Under the pieces are notes generated by a model. It ran no database searches and was not told the DNA's origin. It saw nothing but the letters and a program-made list of their open reading frames with translations. A DNA stretch of 64,000 nucleotides from CAYRGG01 sp964423745 (lineage in GTDB: Bacteria; Pseudomonadota; Gammaproteobacteria; Competibacterales; Competibacteraceae), in assembly GCA_964423745.1 (NCBI GenBank), contig CAYRGG010000011.1, positions 27,661-91,660 on the forward strand, read 5' to 3'. The stretch's first letter is position 1. The number at the start of each line of letters is the position of its first letter. Positions 27,874-35,914 of the stretch are shown one piece after another. The translations under genes were made by a program, and so were the position numbers.

Positions 27874-28881
27874 ATGCCAAAAAAACTCGTTTTTTGTTTG
27901 TTAATCCTACTATTAGGATCCAACGACCTCGCCCAATCTTGTGAAATTGACCGACCGGTCATGTTTGCAGAGTTGGATTGGGACAGCAACCGCCTGCATA
28001 CCGCCATCGCCCGCTACATCATTGAGCAGGGTTATGGCTGTGAAACCGATAGTATTCCGGGCTCCACGATACCATTATTGACAGGTCTAACCCGTGGTGA
28101 CGTGGATGTAACTATGGAAATATGGAGCAACGTTATTCCAAAAGTCTGGGCCAAAGCCATAGCTGACAACAAGGTGGTAGAACTAGGTGTTAATTTTCCC
28201 GATGCTGTGCAAGGCTGGTATGTGCCTCGCTATTTGCTAGAAGGGGACGCTCAGCGAGGTATTGAACCACAAGCCCCGGAGTTAAAGTCGGTTTCTGATT
28301 TGCCCCGCTACAAAATGTTATTCCGCGACCCCGAAGAACCTGACAAGGGCCGCTTCTACAACTGCATCTTGGGCTGGCAATGTGAAGTCATCAACACCAA
28401 AAAACTGCAAGCCTATGATCTCGATGAGCACTACACCAATTTTCGTCCTGGCACAGGAGAAGCTCTGGCAGCCGCTATCGCCTCAGCTTACAAGCGTGGT
28501 AAACCGTTTGTCGCTTATTATTGGGAACCCACCTGGGTTACTGGCAGCTATGATCTGGTGATGCTTGAAGAACCACCCTATAACGACGCCCAATGGAAAA
28601 TACTCAACGATGAGGAAAACCCGCAGGTTGCCACCGCCTATCCTGAAGTGGGGGTTATTGTGGGTGTCAATCGGGAATTTTATAATGCAGCCCCGCAACT
28701 CAATGAATTTTTAAAAAATTACTCAACCACCAGCCGTTTAATCAGCGAATTGTTGGCCTACATGGAAGTCAACAACGCCAGCGAACAGGAAGCAGCCGAG
28801 CATTTTCTTAAAACCAAACCCACTCTCTGGACCACCTGGGTGCCTGCAGCCATAGCCGCTCGGGTTAAAGCATCCCTTTGA
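27874..28881 (+). CDS. Glycine betaine/proline ABC transporter substrate-binding protein
   Basis: The 335-residue protein has a signal peptide (MPKKLVFCLLILLLG...) with cleavage near the QSC that follows, then an OpuAC-type periplasmic binding fold. Recognisable stretches are FAELDWDSNRLHTAIARYI, GDVDVTMEIWSNVIP, and FVAYYWEPTWVTGSYDLVML. The Trp and Tyr residues in these blocks fit an aromatic cage for a quaternary amine. A permease gene follows 56 bases later, but no ATPase gene is adjacent. It probably imports betaine as a compatible solute. Confidence 0.92.
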   Translation: MPKKLVFCLLILLLGSNDLAQSCEIDRPVMFAELDWDSNRLHTAIARYIIEQGYGCETDSIPGSTIPLLTGLTRGDVDVTMEIWSNVIPKVWAKAIADNKVVELGVNFPDAVQGWYVPRYLLEGDAQRGIEPQAPELKSVSDLPRYKMLFRDPEEPDKGRFYNCILGWQCEVINTKKLQAYDLDEHYTNFRPGTGEALAAAIASAYKRGKPFVAYYWEPTWVTGSYDLVMLEEPPYNDAQWKILNDEENPQVATAYPEVGVIVGVNREFYNAAPQLNEFLKNYSTTSRLISELLAYMEVNNASEQEAAEHFLKTKPTLWTTWVPAAIAARVKASL

Positions 28882-28937
28882 CTTTGCACCTTCCGTGACC
28901 ATCCCATCAGATTTCACTTTTTCAGTGGAGATAGACC

Positions 28938-29930
28938 ATGTTCCCCGACTCTTTGACGATCCCCTTGGCTGACTGGGTTAATCTGGGTGTCGATTGGATT
29001 GTGGTCAATTATGGGGACTTCTTTGAATCAGTGGCCAATGCCGTCTTGCTGGTGTTGGTGCAACTGGAACAATTGCTACGGAGCCTTCCCTGGTGGTCAG
29101 TGGTCATCGCGGTCACCTTGATCGGCTGGCATGCTCGCCAACCCTCGGGGAGACTCACGGCCATGGGTCGTTATAGTTGGCAGAGTATTCGTCAACCTGG
29201 CACATGGTCACACTTAAAAAGTATAGCGGTTTGGTGGTCGCTGTTTGTTAACCTGCTGGGCGGTTTGTGGCGTATTCTGCGTCATCCAGGCTTGGGGTGC
29301 GGTTTAGCCCTGGTAATGATCGCCATTGGCGTTTTAGGACTGTGGGATAAAGCCATGCAGACCCTGGCGTTAATGCTGGTGGCCACCTCTATCTCAGTGG
29401 TGGTCGGTATCCCCGTGGGTATTATTATGTCTCGCAGCAATCGGTTTCGAGCTGGTTTATTACCTCTCCTAGACGCCATGCAAACCATGCCCAGCTTTGT
29501 TTACTTGATTCCGGCTCTTTTGTTGTTTGGTCTGGGTAAAGTCCCGGCCATTTTTGCCACAGTGATTTACGCCGTCGTCCCAGTGATTCGTTTGACGGAC
29601 TTAGGTATCCGCTTGGTAGACAAAGAAGTTGTCGAAGCTTCCCAGGCGTTTGGCGCTACCCCCCGGCAACAATTGTTTGGCGTGTATTTACCCCTAGCGC
29701 TACCCACCATCATGGCTGGCGTCAATCAGACCACTATGTTGGCCTTGTCCATGGTGGTGGTGGCCTCCATGATCGGAGCTCGTGGTTTGGGTGAAGAAGT
29801 ATTGTTGGGCATTCAGCGTCTCGATGTAGGACGGGGGGCGGCGGCAGGACTCGCCATTGTGTTTCTTGCCATTGTCATGGACCGCATTACGCAATCTTAT
29901 GGAAAACGCTCTGCCCATCACCGCAACTAG
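28938..29930 (+). CDS. Glycine betaine/proline ABC transporter permease
   Basis: The 330-residue permease has an N-terminal extension with two hydrophobic segments, then the BPD_transp core with about six helices. Conserved stretches are SISVVVGIPVGIIMSR, LLDAMQTMPSFVYLIPALLLFGLGKVPA and EASQAFGATPRQQLFGVYLPLALPTIMAGVNQT, the last being the EAA loop that contacts the ATPase. The required ProV/OpuAA ATPase is not encoded next to it or anywhere in this window. Confidence 0.93.
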   Translation: MFPDSLTIPLADWVNLGVDWIVVNYGDFFESVANAVLLVLVQLEQLLRSLPWWSVVIAVTLIGWHARQPSGRLTAMGRYSWQSIRQPGTWSHLKSIAVWWSLFVNLLGGLWRILRHPGLGCGLALVMIAIGVLGLWDKAMQTLALMLVATSISVVVGIPVGIIMSRSNRFRAGLLPLLDAMQTMPSFVYLIPALLLFGLGKVPAIFATVIYAVVPVIRLTDLGIRLVDKEVVEASQAFGATPRQQLFGVYLPLALPTIMAGVNQTTMLALSMVVVASMIGARGLGEEVLLGIQRLDVGRGAAAGLAIVFLAIVMDRITQSYGKRSAHHRN

Positions 29931-30005
29931 TCTGCCAGTTACTGAAATTGGCAACCATCATTGGCCAATAAGTTGTTTTTTAATTGTTACTTTAAATAGG
30001 TTGGA

Positions 30006-30794
30006 TTGCAAATAGTGTTTTCAAAGTCCTTGGTTTATACCATTGCCATCCTAGCGCTGCTGTTTGCTTTCCTGTCTCATGCGGACAGCAACTTAGTGAC
30101 TTATCGAGATGGACGGCTCACGGTTAAATTTGTTAACTCACAGTTGATAGATGCTATGGCGGAAATAACTCGAGAAACAGGCATCCCCTTTTCTATTCCG
30201 GCATCGTTGGAGAGCAGCGTCGTCACCCAGCATTTTACCGATGTACCTCTGACAACCGCAATTGAGCGTCTTTTAGGAGGTTACAACTACATCATTTCTT
30301 ATGATAATCATTCAGGGACAAGGGAAAGTCCCCTGGAACGTGTCATCCTGTTAGACCGTTCCCGACAACCGCCCCCTGTACCACCTAAAGCGGATTTAGA
30401 ACCCGTTTTAAATGCTCAACAATCTGATTTAGAAGTTATTCTAAATCGGCAATCCTCTGGACATTATGTGGCCACAGGGACGATTAACGACTATCCCATA
30501 AAATTTCTTATCGATACCGGCGCCACTTTGGTCACGATTCCCGGAGAACTGGCCGACCGTGTAGGGCTAGTGTATGGTTCAACAAAAACCGTTAGTACCG
30601 CCAACGGTCAAGGGCGCGGTTACACCACCACCCTGGACAGGGTTGAGATAGAAGGCATCCTGCTGCACCAGGTAAAAGCAATCATTCTTCCTGACATGGG
30701 CGAGGTAGAACAGGTGCTTCTGGGAATGAGTTTTCTCGCAGCATTTGAGCTGGTACAGAAAAACGATACTTTGACGATTCGGCAGCAGCGCTAG
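30006..30794 (+). CDS. Periplasmic retropepsin-like aspartic protease with N-terminal STN-like domain
   Basis: The 262-residue protein starts with a signal peptide or anchor, followed at about residues 30-100 by a secretin/TonB-short-N-terminal-like fold (RLTVKFVNSQLIDAMAEITR, then VPLTTAIERLLGGYNYIISYD). After a proline-rich linker, residues about 145-260 form a single retropepsin-like domain of the clan AA TIGR02281 type with catalytic D170 in FLIDTGATLVTIP, GRGYTTTLDRVEI and VLLGMSFLAAFEL. Such single-domain proteases act as dimers. I chose the TTG at 30006 since AGG lies 5 bases upstream; a GTG three codons later is the alternative. The stop lies in the inverted repeat of the element that follows. 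Confidence 0.8.
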   Translation: MQIVFSKSLVYTIAILALLFAFLSHADSNLVTYRDGRLTVKFVNSQLIDAMAEITRETGIPFSIPASLESSVVTQHFTDVPLTTAIERLLGGYNYIISYDNHSGTRESPLERVILLDRSRQPPPVPPKADLEPVLNAQQSDLEVILNRQSSGHYVATGTINDYPIKFLIDTGATLVTIPGELADRVGLVYGSTKTVSTANGQGRGYTTTLDRVEIEGILLHQVKAIILPDMGEVEQVLLGMSFLAAFELVQKNDTLTIRQQR

Positions 30795-30916
30795 CGCGTT
30801 TTCGCTTTGACGGTAGACAAGGCAGCCGAGGCGAGGGGCGCGGAGTGTACACACAGTACATGAGCACGTCGAGACCGAAGGCTAACGACGTATATAGTCG
30901 AATGGAAAATGCGCTA
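30792..30916. repeat. 125-base MITE-like element with 20-base terminal inverted repeats
   Basis: TAGCGCGTTTTCGCTTTGAC at 30792 is matched in inverted orientation at 30897-30916 with four mismatches. Inside are a small palindrome TGTAC...GTACA (30846-30860) and GC-rich sequence. No ORF is contained. The left end supplies the stop codon of the protease gene and the right end the stop codon of the 2,4-dienoyl-CoA reductase gene. The form is that of a non-autonomous miniature element or intergenic repeat; I cannot name the family. Confidence 0.65.
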
Positions 30917-32935
30917 AATGATGGCTGCCAGTCGGCAACCTTGATCGATAGCACGTTTAGCATCCAACTCCGCCGCTTTATCAGCCCCCCCGATCAGATG
31001 TACGCTGACACCTTGCGCTTTTAATGGCGACTCTAAATCCCGGCGGGGTTGTTGCCCGGTGCAAATCACCACATTATCCACCGCCAAAACCTGCGGTTTT
31101 CCCTCAACCGTAATATGTAAACCCTGATCATCGATAGCCTGATAGGTAACCCCAGGCAGCATTTCCACCTGTTTGTGTTGCAACGAACTACGATGAATCC
31201 AACCCGTCGTTTTACCCAAGTTTTTCCCCAACCTCGTGGTTTTACGCTGCAGCAAATACAGGTTACGTGATGGCGGGGGTATTTCAGGAGCAATCATGCC
31301 ACCACGTACCCCTAAGGACATATCCACACCCCATTCCTTAAAAAAGGCTTTCTTATCTAAACTTGGATTTATTCCATCGTGGGCTAGAAACTCGGCCACA
31401 TCAAAACCGATACCACCGGCGCCAACGATGGCGACGGATTGACCCACCGGTTTTTGATGGAGCAATACATCTACGTAAGATAACGTTTTTGGATGATCAA
31501 GACCGGCAATGGACGGCTGCCGAGGCGTCACGCCAGTAGCGAGCACCACTTCATCGTAACCCGCCTCGATCAGCTCAGGCGCGTCCACGTAACGCTGCAA
31601 CTGCGTTTGTACACCGGTGAGTTCTATTTGACGTTGAAAGTAGCGCAGGGTCTCGGTAAATTCTTCCTTGCCCGGAATCCGTTTAGCCATATTGAATTGA
31701 CCGCCGATCTCGGCAGCCCCATCGAATAGGATAACCTCATGCCCCCGTTGAGCCGCTGCAGTGGCAAAGGCCAAACCGGCGGGTCCGGCACCCACCACCG
31801 CGATGCGCTTTTTACGACTCGTGGGTGCATAGTTCAACTCTGTTTCATGGCAAGCGCGGGGATTAACTAAGCAACTAGCCCGTTTTTTTACAAAAACATG
31901 GTCTAAACAGGCCTGGTTACAGGCAATACAGGTGTTTATCTCATCCTCGCGACCTTCTTGCGCTTTGCGCACGAACTCAGGGTCCGCTAAAAATGGCCGC
32001 GCCATGGAGACCATATCGGCATCTCCGTTGGCCAGTATAGCGTCTGCCACATGGGGCATATTGATACGGTTGGTAGTGACGAGCGGGAGCTTGACTTGCC
32101 CTTTCAATTTGCGGGTGACCCAACTAAAACCTCCCCGGGGTACCATGGTGCCGATGGTGGGAATCCGCGCCTCATGCCAACCAATGCCAGTATTGATAAT
32201 AGTGGCGCCAGCGCCTTCAATGGCTTTGGCTAGAGCGGCGATCTCGTCCCAGGCGCTGCCATCCTGCACTAGGTCTAACATGGACAAACGATAGATGATA
32301 ATAAAATCGGGACCCACCGTCTCACGGATACGGCGCACGATCTCCACCGGTAAGCGCATGCGATTCTCAAAACCGCCGCCCCATTGATCTGTACGATGAT
32401 TGGTATGGTTGACCAAAAATTGGTTGATAAAATAGCCCTCAGACCCCATCACCTCAACGCCGTCATAACCCGCTTCTTGGGCTAAACGGGCACAGCGTAC
32501 AAACGCTGCGATTTGTCGTTCCACACCTCGGCTACTTAAAGCACGCGGGGTAAACAGGGAAATAGGGGATTTAATCTTGGATGGAGCCACCACAAAAGGG
32601 TGATAGCCGTAGCGACCGGCATGCAGAATTTGCATACAAATCTTGCCGCCTTCTTGATGCACCGCTTGCGCCACCAGGCGATGCCGACCCACTTCCCAGG
32701 GCCGATTGAGCTTTCCGGCCAAGGGAGCCACCCAACCGGCCACATTAGGGGCAATACCACCCGTAACGATTAGACCAACTCCGCCCCGGGCGCGCTCAGC
32801 AAAGTAGGCGGCGAGTTTCTCATAATCTTTACGTCGATCCTCTAGTCCTGTGTGCATGGAACCCATCAACACGCGATTGCTAAGGGTTGTAAAACCAAGA
32901 TCCAATGGCGCAAGAAGATGAGGATAGTGAGTCAT
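30914..32935 (-). CDS. fadH: NADPH-dependent 2,4-dienoyl-CoA reductase (FadH-like)
   Basis: The 673-residue flavo-iron-sulfur enzyme has an N-terminal old-yellow-enzyme TIM barrel, the iron-sulfur cysteine cluster in CIACNQACLDHVFVKKRASC, and a C-terminal FAD/NADPH part with VVGAGPAGLAFATAAA and VAIVGAGGIGFDVAEF. FadH reduces 2,4-dienoyl-CoA intermediates in degradation of unsaturated fatty acids. The ATG at 32935 begins the typical MTHYPHLLAPLDLGF; a start 15 codons upstream is less likely. No other beta-oxidation gene is nearby, so a different enal or enoate substrate remains possible. Confidence 0.92.
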   Translation of the reverse strand: MTHYPHLLAPLDLGFTTLSNRVLMGSMHTGLEDRRKDYEKLAAYFAERARGGVGLIVTGGIAPNVAGWVAPLAGKLNRPWEVGRHRLVAQAVHQEGGKICMQILHAGRYGYHPFVVAPSKIKSPISLFTPRALSSRGVERQIAAFVRCARLAQEAGYDGVEVMGSEGYFINQFLVNHTNHRTDQWGGGFENRMRLPVEIVRRIRETVGPDFIIIYRLSMLDLVQDGSAWDEIAALAKAIEGAGATIINTGIGWHEARIPTIGTMVPRGGFSWVTRKLKGQVKLPLVTTNRINMPHVADAILANGDADMVSMARPFLADPEFVRKAQEGREDEINTCIACNQACLDHVFVKKRASCLVNPRACHETELNYAPTSRKKRIAVVGAGPAGLAFATAAAQRGHEVILFDGAAEIGGQFNMAKRIPGKEEFTETLRYFQRQIELTGVQTQLQRYVDAPELIEAGYDEVVLATGVTPRQPSIAGLDHPKTLSYVDVLLHQKPVGQSVAIVGAGGIGFDVAEFLAHDGINPSLDKKAFFKEWGVDMSLGVRGGMIAPEIPPPSRNLYLLQRKTTRLGKNLGKTTGWIHRSSLQHKQVEMLPGVTYQAIDDQGLHITVEGKPQVLAVDNVVICTGQQPRRDLESPLKAQGVSVHLIGGADKAAELDAKRAIDQGCRLAAII

Positions 32936-32995
32936 AGAAAACACCCAACGGTTATCAGATATGATAGATTCATGAAACAATGCCTGCTCGGCGCA

Positions 32996-33020
32996 AATCC
33001 AAGTAGCGTTTACTTGGATT
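32996..33020. terminator. Perfect 10-bp stem hairpin behind the nucleotidase gene
   Basis: AATCCAAGTA (32996-33005) pairs perfectly with TACTTGGATT (33011-33020) across a 5-base loop. It starts 4 bases beyond the nucleotidase stop on the minus strand and lies before fadH on that strand. There is no U-run, so it may be an mRNA-stabilising or processing hairpin instead of an intrinsic terminator. Confidence 0.45.
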
Positions 33021-33023
33021 GGA

Positions 33024-33596
33024 TTATGGTGTAGGTGAACTTAGTTGAAGGTTGCCCGCGTAGTCAATAATGGCGTCGAGGGAAAAAATGCGTTCGCCGG
33101 AAAAGTGTTTATTCCAAGGCCGGTCCATGAGGAGAGAAAGGATACCTTTGGCATGATAACGGGTAATATTGTCAGGGTGGTCATCCACAGCCATGACTAC
33201 GTCTTGCAATTGCGTAAACACCTCAAGTTTGTTACCCCCCAATGGCACTACATGGAGATGGTCATAAGAAATGTTCTGAGACTGTAGCCAAGTACGAGTA
33301 ATGGCTGTTGCTTGGGGGTGCCAACCGCGAGCCGTGACAATAGCCACCTCAAACCCCAAACGGCGCAGTGCATGAGTGATCTTTCCAGCGCCGGGTTCAG
33401 GCTGACACTGTTCCAACACTTGGGCGTCAATTAAAATTTTATCTAAGTGGTTCTCAACCAGACGGTAATGCTGCCTCAAGTCGTAATGGGTCCAGTGTTG
33501 CCAATGCAAATCCACACCGGTTGCCGACGTTAGGATTTGATAAAGGGATTCCCGTAGATTGGCCAACACATCATCCAAATCTAACACAATGGTCAT
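33024..33596 (-). CDS. HAD-superfamily 5'(3')-deoxyribonucleotidase-like protein
   Basis: The 190-residue protein has the HAD nucleophile motif VLDLDDVLAN at residues 4-13 (DxDxV), a middle segment VAIVTARG (motif II, Thr) and the acidic motif AVDDHPDNI near residue 137. The layout is that of the NT5C-type nucleotidase family. Substrate preference cannot be judged from sequence. It is divergent from the acetyl-CoA synthetase-like gene and upstream of fadH in the same direction. Confidence 0.8.
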   Translation of the reverse strand: MTIVLDLDDVLANLRESLYQILTSATGVDLHWQHWTHYDLRQHYRLVENHLDKILIDAQVLEQCQPEPGAGKITHALRRLGFEVAIVTARGWHPQATAITRTWLQSQNISYDHLHVVPLGGNKLEVFTQLQDVVMAVDDHPDNITRYHAKGILSLLMDRPWNKHFSGERIFSLDAIIDYAGNLQLSSPTP

Positions 33597-33775
33597 AACA
33601 GGTTTTCTCAGCCGCCATAAACAAGAAGCGTATAAAATCGTTTTGCTGGCATTAGAGCACAGTTTATCCGAGGGGTTCTACCGGTAATCATGGCATTGAG
33701 CAACTCGACACCCGGCTAGGCTATGCTAAAGTGTTAGCAGACATTCAAATTTTTGCTTAGCAAATCGCTAACCCT

Positions 33776-35545
33776 ATGCCTTGGCAAACTATCAAGAAAC
33801 CACCGGAACGCCAATCAGCGGCTAACTTATCCGATTATGAAGACTATTCGGTGGGCTTTTCATTAAACCAAGTCCGCCAAGAACTCGACGGACTACCGGA
33901 CAACCAGGGCTTAAATATCGCTTTTGAGGCCGTAGACCGTCATGCGGTAGACTCACAGGGTCATCGGTTAGCGCTGCGCTGGCTAGGCAAATCTAACCAA
34001 GTGCGCGACTATAGCTACCTGGACCTAGCGCAACTCAGTAATCAATTTGCTAATGTCCTTAAACAGTTGCACATAGCTAAAGGAGATTGCGTAGTTACCC
34101 TTTTAGGGCGTGTGCCAGAGCTTTACATAGCCGTTTTGGGCACATTAAAAAACGCTTCGGTGTTATGTCCATTATTTTCCGCATTCGGCCCAGAACCTCT
34201 CGCAGCGCGTTTAACGCTGAGCGAAGCAAAGATTTTAGTCACCACCGACACCCTTTACCAGCGTCGCAAACTAGCAGATCTACGAGGGTCCCTTCCTCAT
34301 CTACAGCATGTGCTGCTGATCGCCGATAACAGCAAAGAGGCAGCGCTACCACCCGACACCCTGAATCTGCAGACGCTTCTATCAGAAGCCGATTCACAGT
34401 TTACTATTCCACCCAGCGATCCCGAGGATGCGGCTCTACTCCACTTCACCAGCGGCACCACGGGGAAACCCAAGGGCGTACTGCATGTCCACGGCGCTGT
34501 GCTAAGCCATTACTTAACGGGTAAATTGGTATTAGATCTTAAGCCCAGCGATATCTTTTGGTGCACAGCCGATCCTGGTTGGGTCACGGGTGTTTCCTAC
34601 GGAATCATTGCACCCTTCGTCACTGGCGTCACCAATCTGGTGGACGAGGCTGAATTTAACCCGGAACGTTGGTATCAAATTTTACAAAACCAACAGGTCA
34701 ATGTTTGGTATACCGCGCCCACGGCGATCCGTATGTTGATGAAATCCGGTAGCGAACTGGCGCGCCGTTATGATTTAAGTCACCTTCGGGTATTGGGGAG
34801 CGCTGGTGAACCTCTTAACCCAGAAGCCGTCTTATGGAGTCAGGAGACCTTCGCTACCCCTTTTCACGATACTTGGTGGCAAACGGAAACCGGCAGTATC
34901 ATGATTGCCAACTTTCCTAGCCTCGACGTTAAACCCGGCGCTATGGGTCGACCTATGCCTGGCGTTGAGGCGGCCATCGTGCAACGTACTCGGCTTGGCG
35001 GCATTACACCTGTCAATCAGCCCGATCAAGTCGGCGAACTCGCCTTGCGCGTGGGATGGCCTTCGCAATTTCGCGCCTATCTGCACGAGGATTTACGTTA
35101 CCGGCAATGTTTCGCTGACGGCTATTATCTTACCGGTGATTTAGTACGCTGCGATGGCGATGGCTATTTCTGGTTTGTGGGACGCGCCGATGATGTTATC
35201 AACTCGGCCGGCCATTTAATTAGCCCCTTCGAGGTGGAAAGTGTGTTGATGAGTCATCCAGGCGTCGCTGAAGCAGGGGTTATCGGCAAACCAGACCCCA
35301 TTGCCATGGAGGTCGTCAAAGCCTTTGTCAGTTTAAAAGCCGGTTATAAGCCCAGCGATTCCCTTAACCGTGAGCTATTGGGGCTTGCCCGGCAACATTT
35401 AGGCGCTGCGGTGGCGCCTCGCGAGATCGATTTTCAAGACAATCTACCTAAAACCCGCAGTGGTAAAATTCTACGTCGACTGCTTAAAGCCAGGGAACTC
35501 GGTTTACCGGAAGGAGATCTCTCTACTTTGGAAGAAAATCAATAG
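33776..35545 (+). CDS. AMP-forming acetyl-CoA synthetase-like acyl-CoA ligase
   Basis: The 589-residue ligase activates a short-chain acid to acyl-AMP and then acyl-CoA. It has the P-loop-like TSGTTGKPKGVLH near residue 226, the DTWWQTETGSIMIANFP block near residue 365, the hinge TGDLVRCDGDGYFWFVGRADDVINSAGHLISPFEVE (only described here by its ends TGDL and PFEVE), and the catalytic Lys in LPKTRSGKILRRL near residue 565, which is the usual acetylation site. DTWWQTET is the acetyl/propionyl-CoA synthetase signature with its substrate Trp. It is shorter than the AcsA of enterics and nearer the Bacillus AcsA form. Confidence 0.88.
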   Translation: MPWQTIKKPPERQSAANLSDYEDYSVGFSLNQVRQELDGLPDNQGLNIAFEAVDRHAVDSQGHRLALRWLGKSNQVRDYSYLDLAQLSNQFANVLKQLHIAKGDCVVTLLGRVPELYIAVLGTLKNASVLCPLFSAFGPEPLAARLTLSEAKILVTTDTLYQRRKLADLRGSLPHLQHVLLIADNSKEAALPPDTLNLQTLLSEADSQFTIPPSDPEDAALLHFTSGTTGKPKGVLHVHGAVLSHYLTGKLVLDLKPSDIFWCTADPGWVTGVSYGIIAPFVTGVTNLVDEAEFNPERWYQILQNQQVNVWYTAPTAIRMLMKSGSELARRYDLSHLRVLGSAGEPLNPEAVLWSQETFATPFHDTWWQTETGSIMIANFPSLDVKPGAMGRPMPGVEAAIVQRTRLGGITPVNQPDQVGELALRVGWPSQFRAYLHEDLRYRQCFADGYYLTGDLVRCDGDGYFWFVGRADDVINSAGHLISPFEVESVLMSHPGVAEAGVIGKPDPIAMEVVKAFVSLKAGYKPSDSLNRELLGLARQHLGAAVAPREIDFQDNLPKTRSGKILRRLLKARELGLPEGDLSTLEENQ

Positions 35546-35914
35546 TGTTTTCATGACCAGGTAGACTCCTCTCGCAATTTGTTAGGAGCAGATTGGTTTT
35601 TCGACATTGTCGCTTTCACAAAGTGATGATGAATGTCATACTAGACTTCGACTAAACTTCATAAACATAGAGTGTGGGCGAACAGTGCAAGTCTACTTAC
35701 TTGCAAATCAAGGAAACTTATTTATAAATAATGAGTCATAAAATGGATAAATTTTTACTCCTCTTAAATCCTAATTCTTATACCTATAAAACTGGCTCTA
35801 GTTTTTTTTACGAATTTAGCCTGGTTTAAAGCGTAAACAAACAATGATTAATGCGTACTTTGGCGCAAGAACTTGAACAATAGTTGCTGCGCCCGCATTA
35901 ACCTATATTAATAA
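35546..35914. other. Leader region of the sigma factor gene; possible small RNA
   Basis: This 369-base spacer holds a 14-base perfect palindrome TTATTTATAAATAA (35718-35731), a possible promoter with TTGCAA at 35701 and a TATAAA-like box 16 bases later, and a terminator-like hairpin ending in a T-run (35788-35809). Together these could make a transcript of about 80 bases, or an attenuated leader. A weak hairpin CTCCT/AGGAG at 35567-35589 may end the ligase transcript. No ORF is credible. Confidence 0.4.
35788..35809 (+). terminator. Terminator-like hairpin with T-run upstream of the sigma factor gene
   Basis: AAAACT pairs with AGTTTT across a 6-base loop, followed directly by a run of eight T in total. 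The stem is short and AT-rich, so strength is uncertain. It lies about 105 bases before the sigma factor start and may end a short leader or small RNA. Confidence 0.4.

Noticed and set aside
32936..33023. Attachment site formed by the perfect 10-bp hairpin near 33000
   Set aside because: No integrase or foreign-looking DNA is nearby; a transcript-end hairpin is simpler.
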